A DNA stretch of 64,000 bases from Nitrosomonas mobilis (GTDB taxonomy: Bacteria; Pseudomonadota; Gammaproteobacteria; Burkholderiales; Nitrosomonadaceae), in NCBI RefSeq assembly GCF_900103035.1, contig NZ_FMWO01000044.1, positions 62,001 to 126,000 on the forward strand. The letters are read 5' to 3'. A model generated the notes under the pieces. It was not told the DNA's origin. It did not search any database and saw only the letters and a list, made by a program, of their open reading frames with translations. The position numbers were made by a program, and so were the translations under genes. Numbering within the stretch: the first letter of the stretch is position 1; every line of letters begins with the position of its first letter. Of this stretch, positions 1 through 9,436 are shown piece by piece.

Positions 1-55
1 ACCGGAAGTTTAGTAAAGCAATAAACAAACCAACAGAAACCAGCCAGAATTTGAC

Positions 56-84
56 AACTTCTATTCTTGCCTAGAATAGAAGTT
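56..84. repeat. Perfect hairpin overlapping the carB stop codon
   Basis: Two 12-base arms (56-67 and 73-84) are exact reverse complements around a 5-base loop. The carB stop codon (71-73) lies in the loop and right arm. On the plus strand the stem is followed by a run of five T (83-87), so it could end a plus-strand transcript entering from the left. On the minus strand, which carries carB, no T run follows, so it would be a weak terminator in that direction. Confidence 0.55.
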
Positions 85-3000
85 TTTGCAAACAATAAAC
101 CTGTAATTCCTGACGGCCGACCATACCCATGCAGGCGGCGCGCGCACCAGCAAGTGTCGTATAGTAGGTGGTTTTAGCTTGTAATGCTGCCCGCCGGATC
201 GAATAGGAGTCCCGTATTGCGCTACGTTTGTTCATCACGGTGTTGACGACCAGACTGAATTCCCCATTCTTAATTCTATCCACGATATGCGGTCTACTTT
301 CCGTCACCTTGTTGACGATGGTTACAGGCAGGCCAGCTTCCATGATGGCCTGCGCCGTGCCACGTGTGGCGAACAGTGAAAGATTCAAGGTATGAAACTG
401 CCTGGCAAGAAGAACTGCTTCAGCCTTGTCGTTGTCACGCACGCTTAACAGCACCTTACCAGAAACAGGCAACTGTATGCCTGCTGCCAGCTGAGATTTA
501 ACAAAGGCTTCCGCAAAGGTTTTACCTATTCCCATAACTTCACCGGTTGATTTCATCTCTGGTCCCAGAATAGTGTCCACCCCGGAAAACTTAACAAATG
601 GAAATACCGCTTCTTTAACCGAGAAATGTGCGGGAATGATTTCTTTGGCAAATCCCTGATCAATCAGTTTTTTGCCAGTCATGCAGCGTGCAGCGATCTT
701 AGCCAATTGCAGACCGGTTGCCTTAGACACAAAAGGAACTGTTCGTGATGCCCGCGGATTGACCTCCAGCACATAAACCAGATCGTCCTGGATGGCAAAT
801 TGAACATTCATCAATCCCTTGACACCGAGTTCATGGGCCATGGCGGCTGTCTGCCGGCGTAACTCGTCCTGCATTTCTGCAGAGAGGCTGAACGGCGGTA
901 ACGAACACGCCGAATCTCCCGAATGAACGCCCGCCTCCTCGATATGTTCCATGATGCCGCCGATCAGTACCGTTTCACCATCACAAATTGCATCGACATC
1001 AACCTCGACAGCATTATTGAGAAAATGATCGAGCAATACCGGAGAATCATTGGAAACCTTTACCGCCTCCGTCATATAGCGTTGCAAGTCGCGGGCCTCA
1101 TGCACAATTTCCATGGCGCGGCCGCCCAGCACGTAACTGGGTCTGACCACCAGCGGATAACCAATTTTATCTGCTGCGGCCAGCGCTTCTTCCGGGCTGC
1201 GTGCCGTCAGATTAGGTGGTTGCCTGAGTCCCAAGCGCTGCAGCATGATCTGAAAACGCTCGCGATCCTCGGCGCAATCGATCATATCCGGACTGGTACC
1301 GATTATGGGTACGCCATTAACAGCCAGTTCACGTGCCAGTTTCAACGGCGTCTGCCCCCCATATTGCACGATCACTCCCACCGGTTTTTCCAGCGCGACT
1401 ATTTCCAGCACATCTTCCAGTGTCAACGGTTCGAAATAGAGGCGATCTGAAATGTCGTAGTCAGTCGAAACCGTCTCTGGATTGCAATTAACCATAATTG
1501 TTTCATACTGGTCTTCGCGCATTGCAAGCGCCGCATGAACGCAACAATAGTCGAATTCTATTCCTTGCCCGATACGGTTCGGGCCACCGCCCAACACCAT
1601 GATTTTTTTATGATCACTTGGCCTGGACTCACATTCCTCTTCATAGGTTGAATACATATAGGCGGTCTGGGTAGCAAATTCTGCGGCACAGGTATCCACC
1701 CGTTTATAAACCGGACGGAGATTGAGCAAGTGCCGTCTGGCCCTGACCGCATCTTGGCCGCAGCCAAGCAAGATCGCCAGGCGACGGTCAGAAAAGCCGT
1801 TGCGTTTCAATCGGCGAAATGCTGCATAATCGAGCGAATCCAGCTTCTTTCCGGAAAGGAGCTGTTCCTGTCTGACCAGATCCTCGATTTGCGCCAGAAA
1901 CCAGGGATCGATTCTGGTAAATTCCTGAATTTCAGCAAACGTCAGACCACAGCGAAAAGCATCGGCGACATACCACAGGCGATCCGGACCAGGATAACTC
2001 AGCTCGACTTTGATAGCTTCCAGATCGGTCGTTTTTTCATCGAGTCCATCTACGCCAGTCTCCAGCCCACGCAACGCTTTTTGTAACGACTCCTGAAACG
2101 TGCGGCCAATTGCCATCACTTCGCCAACCGATTTCATCTGCGTCGTCAAGCGGTCATTAGCTTGCGGAAATTTTTCGAAAGCAAAACGTGGAATTTTGGT
2201 TACCACATAATCGATTGCCGGTTCAAATGAGGCGGGCGTTACCCCGCCAGTGATATCGTTACCAAGTTCGTTGAGTGTGTAACCTACCGCGAGCTTGGCG
2301 GCAATTTTAGCAATCGGGAAACCAGTAGCCTTGGAAGCAAGCGCGGAAGAACGTGAAACGCGGGGATTCATTTCGATAACCAGCATTTCGCCATTTTCCG
2401 GATTGAGTGCAAACTGTACATTAGCACCGCCCGTTTCCACTCCGATTTCCCGGAGTACGGCAATGGATGCATCCCTCATACACTGATATTCCTTGTCCGT
2501 CAGTGTTTGCACAGGCGCAACCGTAATAGAATCCCCTGTATGTACACCCATTGGATCAAGGTTCTCGATTGAGCAGACAATGATGCAATTATCCTGCCTG
2601 TCACGAATAACCTCCATTTCAAACTCTTTCCAGCCAATGACGGACTCTTCGATCAGCAACTCACGGGTAGGAGAAGCTTCCAGACCGCCTTCGCATATCT
2701 GGACAAATTCCTCACAGTTGTAAGCAATGCCACCGCCGCTGCCGCCCAATGTGAAAGACGGTCGGATGATAGCAGGGTAACCAATCGCTGCCTGTACCTG
2801 CAGGGCTTCCTCCATACTGTGTGCCATCGCAGAGCGCGCAGATTTGAGACCGATACGGGTCATGGCCTGCTTGAACTTGTCCCGGTCTTCCGCCATATCG
2901 ATTGCCTGGCGGGATGCGCCAATCAGTTCGACACCATAACGTTGCAGCACACCATTTTTCACCAGGTCTAAGGCGCAGTTGAGTGCGGTTTGTCCGCCCA

Positions 3001-3268
3001 TAGTTGGAAGCAACGCATCCGGGCGCTCGATTTCGATGACCTTCTCGACCGCTTGCCAAATAATTGGCTCGATGTAGGTGGCATCGGCCATTTCCGGATC
3101 GGTCATGATGGTGGCTGGATTGGAGTTAATCAGAATAACCCGGTAGCCTTCCTCGCGCAGCGCACGGCAGGCCTGCACACCTGAATAATCAAACTCACAA
3201 GCTTGCCCGATAACAATGGGTCCAGCGCCTATAATAAGTATGGAATGCAGATCGGTTCGTTTGGGCAT
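71..3268 (-). CDS. carB: Carbamoyl-phosphate synthase large subunit
   Basis: Synthesises carbamoyl phosphate from bicarbonate, two ATP and ammonia delivered by CarA, feeding arginine and pyrimidine synthesis in the cytoplasm. The 1065-residue length is that of a full CarB. It shows the expected internal duplication: two ATP-grasp halves, each opening with a glycine-rich segment ([18 protein letters not shown] near residue 12 and [20 protein letters not shown] near 560) and each carrying an EMNPR or EVNPR metal-binding motif. A C-terminal allosteric (MGS-like) domain follows from about residue 930. It lies 24 bases after carA in the same operon. The start [16 protein letters not shown] is the family start. 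Confidence 0.98.
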   Translation of the reverse strand: MPKRTDLHSILIIGAGPIVIGQACEFDYSGVQACRALREEGYRVILINSNPATIMTDPEMADATYIEPIIWQAVEKVIEIERPDALLPTMGGQTALNCALDLVKNGVLQRYGVELIGASRQAIDMAEDRDKFKQAMTRIGLKSARSAMAHSMEEALQVQAAIGYPAIIRPSFTLGGSGGGIAYNCEEFVQICEGGLEASPTRELLIEESVIGWKEFEMEVIRDRQDNCIIVCSIENLDPMGVHTGDSITVAPVQTLTDKEYQCMRDASIAVLREIGVETGGANVQFALNPENGEMLVIEMNPRVSRSSALASKATGFPIAKIAAKLAVGYTLNELGNDITGGVTPASFEPAIDYVVTKIPRFAFEKFPQANDRLTTQMKSVGEVMAIGRTFQESLQKALRGLETGVDGLDEKTTDLEAIKVELSYPGPDRLWYVADAFRCGLTFAEIQEFTRIDPWFLAQIEDLVRQEQLLSGKKLDSLDYAAFRRLKRNGFSDRRLAILLGCGQDAVRARRHLLNLRPVYKRVDTCAAEFATQTAYMYSTYEEECESRPSDHKKIMVLGGGPNRIGQGIEFDYCCVHAALAMREDQYETIMVNCNPETVSTDYDISDRLYFEPLTLEDVLEIVALEKPVGVIVQYGGQTPLKLARELAVNGVPIIGTSPDMIDCAEDRERFQIMLQRLGLRQPPNLTARSPEEALAAADKIGYPLVVRPSYVLGGRAMEIVHEARDLQRYMTEAVKVSNDSPVLLDHFLNNAVEVDVDAICDGETVLIGGIMEHIEEAGVHSGDSACSLPPFSLSAEMQDELRRQTAAMAHELGVKGLMNVQFAIQDDLVYVLEVNPRASRTVPFVSKATGLQLAKIAARCMTGKKLIDQGFAKEIIPAHFSVKEAVFPFVKFSGVDTILGPEMKSTGEVMGIGKTFAEAFVKSQLAAGIQLPVSGKVLLSVRDNDKAEAVLLARQFHTLNLSLFATRGTAQAIMEAGLPVTIVNKVTESRPHIVDRIKNGEFSLVVNTVMNKRSAIRDSYSIRRAALQAKTTYYTTLAGARAACMGMVGRQELQVYCLQKLLF

Positions 3269-3292
3269 TTCGTGTCGAGTAGTTAGCGATAT

Positions 3293-4450
3293 TCAGGCAA
3301 ATGAATCTTTTTGTGCATGCTGGGTGATGTTGTTAATAAAACGATCGAACAAATAGTCCGCATCATGCGGGCCGGGGCTCGCTTCGGGGTGCCCTTGAAA
3401 GCAGAAAACAGGATGATCAGATAACTCAAAACCCTGCAAGGTGCCATCAAACAGGGATTTATGAGTAATACGCGCATTATCGGGCAGAGTTTCGGCGGCA
3501 ACTGCAAACCCATGATTCTGACTGGTAATCATGACACGACCGTTATCGATGTCCTGCACCGGATGGTTCGCACCATTATGTCCGAATTTCATCTTGACCG
3601 TTTGCGCACCAATGGCAAGCGCTACAAGCTGGTGCCCGAGACAGATGCCGAACAGTGGAATTTTTTTTGCCAACAATATGCGGGTTGCCGCAATTGCGTA
3701 ATCACACGCCCCAGGGTCTCCAGGGCCGTTGGACAACAGAACGCCATCGGGTTGGTCTGCCAGAATTTCATGAATGTCTGTTTGTGCCGGATAAACCTTG
3801 ACCCGACATCCCCGTTCCACCAGTTTACGCAAAATCGCCCGTTTGACCCCAAAATCCAACACTGCCACCCGCCACCGACCATTATTCGATGCGCGATAAC
3901 CTTCTTCAACCGTCCATTCGCCCTCATCAAATTCGCGAACATCGTCGCAACTAACGACACGAGCCAGATCCAGCCCTTCCAGCCCAGGAAAGGCGCGTGC
4001 CTGACACAAGGCATCATCGACATCGACCTGCCCGGCCATGATGCACCCAGCCAGCGCACCTTTTTCTCTAAGAATTCGGGTGAGCTTGCGAGTATCAATG
4101 CCTGCAATGGCGACAACGTGATGCCGCTTCAAAAAATCTGGCAGAGACTGCTTGCTGCGCCAGTTGCTATGCATAAGCGGCAAATCACGAATTACCAGCC
4201 CTGCGGCATGCACCGCACAGGCAGAAATAGATTCGTTATCTTCGCTATTGGTACCTGTGTTGCCAATATGAGGATAGGTCAGCGTGATGATCTGACGACA
4301 ATATGATGGATCAGTCAGTATTTCCTGATAACCGGTCATGGCAGTATTGAAAGCCACTTCACCCGTGGTAATGCCCGTCGCGCCAATAGCGTATCCGTGA
4401 AAAACGGCACCATCAGCCAGAACAAGTACAGCATGCGGATGGTCGGACAC
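3293..4450 (-). CDS. carA: Carbamoyl-phosphate synthase small subunit (glutamine amidotransferase)
   Basis: Hydrolyses glutamine and passes ammonia to CarB. The protein has 385 residues: an N-terminal CarA-specific domain (to about 150) and a class I amidotransferase domain. The nucleophile is the Cys of GICLGHQ, and the His/Glu of the triad sit in [13 protein letters not shown] near the C-terminus. The start is a GTG at 4450, preceded by GGAGAG at good spacing; no ATG fits as well. First gene of the carAB operon. The 325 bases upstream (4451-4775) contain no gene and must hold its promoter and that of the divergent glycan operon. Confidence 0.97.
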   Translation of the reverse strand: MSDHPHAVLVLADGAVFHGYAIGATGITTGEVAFNTAMTGYQEILTDPSYCRQIITLTYPHIGNTGTNSEDNESISACAVHAAGLVIRDLPLMHSNWRSKQSLPDFLKRHHVVAIAGIDTRKLTRILREKGALAGCIMAGQVDVDDALCQARAFPGLEGLDLARVVSCDDVREFDEGEWTVEEGYRASNNGRWRVAVLDFGVKRAILRKLVERGCRVKVYPAQTDIHEILADQPDGVLLSNGPGDPGACDYAIAATRILLAKKIPLFGICLGHQLVALAIGAQTVKMKFGHNGANHPVQDIDNGRVMITSQNHGFAVAAETLPDNARITHKSLFDGTLQGFELSDHPVFCFQGHPEASPGPHDADYLFDRFINNITQHAQKDSFA

Positions 4451-4775
4451 GGCGCTCTCCAGTATTTACAAGATGCTATTACGCGGACATAAAAAATGCG
4501 GGTTGAAATATACAAAAATTAATTTCGTGCCGCTTGACACAATTATACGCGAGAAATCCGAGGTTTTCCAGAAGCTCTCCCAATATGCTGACAATAGTCA
4601 ATCTCAGGAATAGTGCAGCATCACCCGCACCAGAAAAATACCAATAACATAGACATAGCAAGAGAGTTGATTGCCGTCACTCGCCGGCAATTTACATCTG
4701 TAAAATACTCTGTACATCACTTGGCATACCTGATATAAACAGGAATACAAAAGCCTGGGATTTAAGACTTATCCA
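4451..4775. other. Divergent intergenic region, carA / glycan operon
   Basis: This 325-base AT-rich stretch separates carA (minus) from the glycan operon (plus). I see no open frame with a recognisable product. TTGACA occurs near 4534 on the plus strand but without a convincing -10 at 17 bases. I find no clear repressor palindrome. Confidence 0.5.
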
Positions 4776-6047
4776 ATGAAAGCGCTTTTCTTGTTGCGTC
4801 ATTACAATGATATCGACCACATCACCCCTGTTATCGTCAGGTGGGTCGAATCTAATCACAGCTGTGATGTTGTTCTGATCGGCAATCCGCAGTTTCTGCA
4901 AGACTACCGCATTCAATTTTTGAGTAAACTCAATGGCGTAGTAGTGACGCTTATTCGCAAGCAGCTACCAGCACTCTTGTTTATCAAATGGCGCGCACAG
5001 ACATTGATATTAGGTCGCGGTTTACGTCGTACAATTTTGCGACCAATTGCCGATCTGTTGATCTCGGTGCTGAGTATCGACCGACGACAGCAAATCTGGC
5101 AAGCAGTGACTTGGAAATTGCTGACATTCAGCTTTGCCAATGAGGAAGCAGGTGTCGTAGTATTCGACTGGATCACGAAGGACTCGCCGGTCGCGCTCGA
5201 ATGGGTCGAAACCGTCGTAGCTATGGCACATTCCATGGGGTTTGGAGCCGTATCACTGCCGCACGGTGACAGTCCCCATTCCAGCCAGCTGATCCGGCAC
5301 GGCGAATGGCGCCTTCAGCCAAATGATCTCTATGCTGCTGGCCGGATATTCGATCGGCTGGTGGTGCCGAATGAACTTTGTGCCCAGCGCTTTCGCCCGT
5401 TCATGAATGAACGGGCGCTTGCGGTGCTCGGTTCACCACGTTACTGCGATGAATGGCTTGCAAAACTGAAAACGCTACTGCCTCCTTCACCCCTCGGGCA
5501 TGATGCAATCCATCTCAAAATCGTGCTTTTTTTGCGCAAAAACGAATTCACAATCTTCTGGGAAGAAGTCGGTGAAGTCGTGCACATGATCTCAGCCTTT
5601 CCGGGTGTCACCTTGATGATCAAACCGCATACCCGCGGTGGATGGAAACAGTCGTTCACCAGCAATAGTGCGCTGCGGAAACTGGCGAATGTGCACATCG
5701 CGGATGACGACGTTCACTCCGCGCATTTACTTGCATGGGCAGATGTCATCATCGATTTGGCCACATCGGTGGCATTTGAGGCAATCAAGGCCGGAAAACC
5801 GGTGCTCGCGGCCGATTATCTGCATGCAGGCCGCTCGGCTGTCGCGGATTATCTGCCGGAGACGGCATTATGGTGCCGCGACGATATCTACCAGAAAATC
5901 GATCATTTTCTCACGCATGGTTGCGGCCATTTTTATAATGAAACGCATCGGCGGCGGTTTCTCCGGGAAATGATTGATGGCCCGGATACCGACGTATTGG
6001 CGCGATATGTGCAGCTACTTGAAGAACTGACGAAACAGAAAAGGTAA
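4776..6047 (+). CDS. Putative surface carbohydrate biosynthesis protein, GT-B-like fold
   Basis: The enzymatic function is not recognised. The 423-residue protein lacks a signal peptide or clear membrane span. Its C-terminal half has the look of a GT-B nucleotide-sugar or CDP-glycerol transferase domain: GSPRY near 222, a KPHTRGG strand-loop near 285, then an acidic-helix region (DLATSVAFEAIKAGKPVL) near 328 resembling the donor site of capsule and teichoic-acid type transferases. It is first in a five-gene operon whose last two genes make and activate a nonulosonic acid. I infer a role in assembling or decorating that glycan. Its stop overlaps the next start by one base, implying translational coupling. 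Confidence 0.6.
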   Translation: MKALFLLRHYNDIDHITPVIVRWVESNHSCDVVLIGNPQFLQDYRIQFLSKLNGVVVTLIRKQLPALLFIKWRAQTLILGRGLRRTILRPIADLLISVLSIDRRQQIWQAVTWKLLTFSFANEEAGVVVFDWITKDSPVALEWVETVVAMAHSMGFGAVSLPHGDSPHSSQLIRHGEWRLQPNDLYAAGRIFDRLVVPNELCAQRFRPFMNERALAVLGSPRYCDEWLAKLKTLLPPSPLGHDAIHLKIVLFLRKNEFTIFWEEVGEVVHMISAFPGVTLMIKPHTRGGWKQSFTSNSALRKLANVHIADDDVHSAHLLAWADVIIDLATSVAFEAIKAGKPVLAADYLHAGRSAVADYLPETALWCRDDIYQKIDHFLTHGCGHFYNETHRRRFLREMIDGPDTDVLARYVQLLEELTKQKR

Positions 6048-7102
6048 TGTCGTCCTACGAAATTCATTTTGGCGGACCCAAGCAGTCGCCGGGATATCTG
6101 CGCGATATGCTGGCTGCCCGTATTGCCGCCGTTCCGGCAGGCGGCGCGATCGACTGGGTAACCTATTATTTCCGGGACTGCGAATTGGCCGAAGCACTCA
6201 TCCATGCGAAACGACGAGGGGTAAATGTGACGATCTGCCTGACTGGCAAACCGCGCGTTACCGATGCTAACGACGAGGTCATCAGTCTGTTGTCCGGTGA
6301 ACGGGGATTGGACAATGGATTGCGTAAAATTATTCTGCCGGGAATTTCCACCCCTCATAACCGGACATGGAGACCTCAAGTACACGAAAAACTGTATTGC
6401 TTCTCACATCCCGAACCGGTTGCTTTCATCGGTTCATTCAATCCGTCTGGCAACCGGTTAGCCGAGCAGTCGGAAATACTTCAGGAAATCGGGGATCAGG
6501 ACCGCGGCCACAATGTGCTGATTGGTATAATGGCGCCGCAAATAGTCGAGGTACTGATGCAGCACGTGCGGCAATTTCAGCAACAACCACCAGGCCTGTT
6601 GTACCGCTTTTCTGACCGGGCAAATCGGGCAATTTGCGATAATGACATCGCGATTCATTTTTTGCCCAGTATCTGTTCGCATCCGGTTGTACGATTTTTA
6701 CGTTTGGTCGAAAAAAATGCCCGAGTGCGTGTTGCCGCTTCCCATATCCGTATGCAGCAAGCGGCTGATGTCATGATTGAGCTTGCCAGACGGGGGGTAA
6801 AGGTGGAAATCATTGCCAATCACACGCATCGCCGAGTACCTCCTGCCATAGAACGGCGCTTGACAGCTGCAGGAATTCAGATCGACAGAATAGGAGCCGC
6901 CAATAACTTGCCCATGCATCTCAAATTTTTGCTGGTAGAGGATCAAGGCCGATTTTGGTCAATTTTTGGCAGTTTCAACTGGACTAAGCCTTCTTTCTGG
7001 CTGAACCATGAAATCATTGCCATTTCGACCGATCTAAAAATTTTCCAGGCTTTCTCCGAGCAATGGGAATTACTGGAAGCAGCAAGATCGGAGCAGCAGT
7101 AG
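6047..7102 (+). CDS. Phospholipase D-like domain protein
   Basis: The 351-residue protein has the two-lobed layout of the PLD superfamily. The N-terminal motif is VHEKLYCFSHPEPVAFIGSF, followed by N-P-S-G-N (around 108-132). The C-terminal motif is MHLKFLLVED followed by GSFNW (around 288-312). The second HKD motif is complete with an acidic residue. In the first, the position usually Asp is Ser, so one half-site may be altered. PLD-fold enzymes cleave or transfer phosphodiester bonds; the substrate here is unknown. There is no signal peptide. It overlaps the previous gene by one base and lies between two glycan genes, which suggests a phosphodiester in the glycan rather than a nuclease role, but that is inference. 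Confidence 0.75.
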   Translation: MSSYEIHFGGPKQSPGYLRDMLAARIAAVPAGGAIDWVTYYFRDCELAEALIHAKRRGVNVTICLTGKPRVTDANDEVISLLSGERGLDNGLRKIILPGISTPHNRTWRPQVHEKLYCFSHPEPVAFIGSFNPSGNRLAEQSEILQEIGDQDRGHNVLIGIMAPQIVEVLMQHVRQFQQQPPGLLYRFSDRANRAICDNDIAIHFLPSICSHPVVRFLRLVEKNARVRVAASHIRMQQAADVMIELARRGVKVEIIANHTHRRVPPAIERRLTAAGIQIDRIGAANNLPMHLKFLLVEDQGRFWSIFGSFNWTKPSFWLNHEIIAISTDLKIFQAFSEQWELLEAARSEQQ

Positions 7103-7128
7103 TATCATTACTTTTCATATTCTTCCAT

Positions 7129-8517
7129 ATGATATCAACGCTCATCATTCCAGTTGAAAGCCAGGTCCGTGAACTGGATGCCAAACTTCTGCTGGCGTGT
7201 ATAGCAGCCGAACAGGGTTTCCCAGTCATCATCGGCTCACGCGCATTCACACATTTTGAAATAGCTTCGATTCCGCGTGGCGTATATCTGGCCAAAAGTA
7301 TGCGCGGCATCAGCAGCTCGATGTTCACAATCCTCCGCCAGCTTGGGCATGAAATCGTTGCGTGGGAGGAAGAAGCACTGGTGCATCCGCCAGCTGATAC
7401 GTATTTTTCGCTGCGGTTATCTCCCAAAACCGTCAGGCAGGTCTCACACATATTTTCCTGGGGAGAAGAAAACGCCGATCTGATGCGTCAGTATCCGGCA
7501 TTACCCGATAATTTGCCTATCCACATTACGGGAAATCCCCGTGGAGACATGTTGCGACCGGAAATTCGTCCCTACTTCGCTGCCGAGGTGGAACGGCTGC
7601 GTGATCGTTTCGGTGATTTCGTCCTGGTCAATACCAACTTCAGCGACGTCAATCCCTATATCCCCAGTATCGGTCTGTTGATACCGAGAAGTCGTTCGCG
7701 ACCAGCGCGCATGGGGCAGGCCGGGCTTGGCATGAGTCGGGAATTTGCCGAAGGATTATACGAGCACAAACAGGCCATTCTGGCAGATTTCCGGCAACTC
7801 ATCCCGGCACTTGCCCGTGCATTCCCGGAAAGAAAAATCATCGTGCGCCCCCATCCAAGTGAAAACCAGCAGATTTATCATGCAATTGCAGCTGAATACC
7901 CACAAATAATTGTTTCTAATGAAGGAAATGTCATTCCTTGGTTGCTGGCGACAAAAGTGATGGTCCATAATGGCTGCACAACTGGATTGGAAGCCTACGT
8001 ACTTGGCGTTCCAGCCATTTCATATCTGGCAACACTCAATGAATATTATGATTATGATTTTCAGGGACTACCTACCCGCCTGAGTCATCAATGTTTCAAT
8101 TTCCAGGAGCTGGCGGACACACTATCTCAAATTCTGTCAGGTGCATTGGGGGCTGCAGAGAGTGAAGAGCGCCAAACGCTGATTGATTACTACCTGACGG
8201 CACGTGATGGGCCACTTGCCTGTGAACGTATCACCAGTATCCTGAAGGAAAATGGATACGGTAAAAGACAGCCGCCAGCAAGACCGCTTGGCACATATCT
8301 GCAGGGATGGCTGCTTGCTGAACTGAAAGCGACTTTGACGCAACTTTACATGCGTCGCCCCGGCCCCAATCGGCTCGCCTACCACGATCACCGTTTTCCC
8401 CCGATTTCGGTGGCGGATATCGAATGCAGAGTGGAGCGCTTTGGCGGATTACTGAACCGCTTCCGTTCAATCAAAGTAGCGCCTTATGCAAAGCATGTAT
8501 TCAGGATTACTGCGTAG
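7129..8517 (+). CDS. Surface carbohydrate biosynthesis protein
   Basis: I place the start at ATG 7129 (MISTLIIPVESQVRELDAKL), because the 22 codons before it overlap the upstream gene and do not look conserved; the family begins with LIIPVE-x-x-x-RE-x-DAK. This gives 462 residues. The family (surface carbohydrate biosynthesis proteins found beside nonulosonic acid genes) resembles GT-B proteins: an N-terminal Rossmann-like half, then VRPHPSEN near 243 and HNGCTTGLEAYVLGVPAISY near 280, typical of the donor-binding half. The exact reaction is not established. The context (neuB and neuA fusion just downstream) supports a role in transferring or handling the nonulosonic acid. Confidence 0.75.
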   Translation: MISTLIIPVESQVRELDAKLLLACIAAEQGFPVIIGSRAFTHFEIASIPRGVYLAKSMRGISSSMFTILRQLGHEIVAWEEEALVHPPADTYFSLRLSPKTVRQVSHIFSWGEENADLMRQYPALPDNLPIHITGNPRGDMLRPEIRPYFAAEVERLRDRFGDFVLVNTNFSDVNPYIPSIGLLIPRSRSRPARMGQAGLGMSREFAEGLYEHKQAILADFRQLIPALARAFPERKIIVRPHPSENQQIYHAIAAEYPQIIVSNEGNVIPWLLATKVMVHNGCTTGLEAYVLGVPAISYLATLNEYYDYDFQGLPTRLSHQCFNFQELADTLSQILSGALGAAESEERQTLIDYYLTARDGPLACERITSILKENGYGKRQPPARPLGTYLQGWLLAELKATLTQLYMRRPGPNRLAYHDHRFPPISVADIECRVERFGGLLNRFRSIKVAPYAKHVFRITA

Positions 8518-8557
8518 CAGCCACTCTGGATTTTCGATAAATTATTTTTACTTACTT

Positions 8558-9436
8558 ATGAATCCACCAAAAATCGTTGCAGAAATCGGTTGTAACCATA
8601 AGGGCGATATCGAAATTGCCTTTGAAATGATCAAGGTCGCAGCAAATTTCGCTAAATGTGATTATGTTAAATTTCAGAAACGGACAAACAAAGAGCTGCT
8701 CACGCCCGAAGAATATAACGCACATCACCCCAACCCTCAAAACAGTTATGGCGACACTTATGGCGCGCATCGTGAATTTCTCGAATTCGATGTCGAGCAG
8801 CATCGTAAGCTTAAAAAGACATGTGAAACCAACGGTATCGGCTATTCAACCTCGGTTTGGGATATGACTTCAGCCAAAGAAATTGCAGGAATCAACCCCG
8901 AATTCATCAAGATTCCGTCGGCATCCAACCTGAATTTTCCGATGCTCGAATTTCTTGCCGACCATTATCAGGGCGATATCCATATCTCTGCAGGCATGAC
9001 CACGCCGGAAGAACTGGAAACCATCGTCGCTCTGATGGAAGCACATGATGCCGCACATCGGGTCGTACTGTATGCCTGCACCTCTGGTTACCCAGTGCCG
9101 TTCGATCAGGTGTGCCTGCGGGAGATACAAATACTGAAAGGCCGGTTTGGCAAACGCGTCAAAGAAATCGGATTTTCGGGTCACCATCTCGGTATTGCCG
9201 TCGATGCAGCCGCAGTTGCGTTAGGTGCTTCCTGGATAGAACGGCACTTCACGCTCGACCGCACCTGGAGAGGCACTGATCATGCCGCATCACTAGAACC
9301 GGATGGTTTGCGCAAGCTGGTCAGGAATGTACGCGCCGTTGCCAGTGCATTGTCATACAAGGGCCAAGCCATACTGGAAATCGAGGCCCCTCAGCGCAGC
9401 AAGCTCAAACGTCTCAAAGGAGTGCACTTCAACTGA
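8558..9436 (+). CDS. N-acetylneuraminate synthase family protein without SAF domain
   Basis: Condenses phosphoenolpyruvate with a hexosamine or hexose, or its 6-phosphate, to a nine-carbon sugar acid. I use ATG 8558 (MNPPKIVAEIGCNHKGD); upstream codons are in the tail of the previous gene. The 292-residue protein carries the NeuB TIM-barrel motifs: EIGCNHKGD, DYVKFQKR, KIPSAS, ISAGMTTPEEL, YACTSGYPVP, and GFSGHHLGI followed by ERHFTLDRTWRGTDHAASLE. It stops where the barrel ends, so the usual C-terminal SAF (antifreeze-like) domain of about 60 residues, which normally completes the active site, is missing. The R/K-TW-R/K-G-x-DH-ASLEP signature resembles the animal phosphate-using synthase (NANS). 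It overlaps the next start by one base. Confidence 0.85.
   Translation: MNPPKIVAEIGCNHKGDIEIAFEMIKVAANFAKCDYVKFQKRTNKELLTPEEYNAHHPNPQNSYGDTYGAHREFLEFDVEQHRKLKKTCETNGIGYSTSVWDMTSAKEIAGINPEFIKIPSASNLNFPMLEFLADHYQGDIHISAGMTTPEELETIVALMEAHDAAHRVVLYACTSGYPVPFDQVCLREIQILKGRFGKRVKEIGFSGHHLGIAVDAAAVALGASWIERHFTLDRTWRGTDHAASLEPDGLRKLVRNVRAVASALSYKGQAILEIEAPQRSKLKRLKGVHFN

Noticed and set aside
56-84. Hairpin as the carB terminator
   Set aside because: The T run lies on the plus-strand side, not after the stem in the carB direction, so I list it as a repeat.
923-1450. Long open frame opposite carB
   Set aside because: It is the antisense shadow of a well-supported carB; no family motif and no ribosome site.
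3461-4306. 281-residue open frame opposite carA
   Set aside because: Antisense shadow of carA with low-complexity, Cys- and Arg-rich translation typical of a chance frame.
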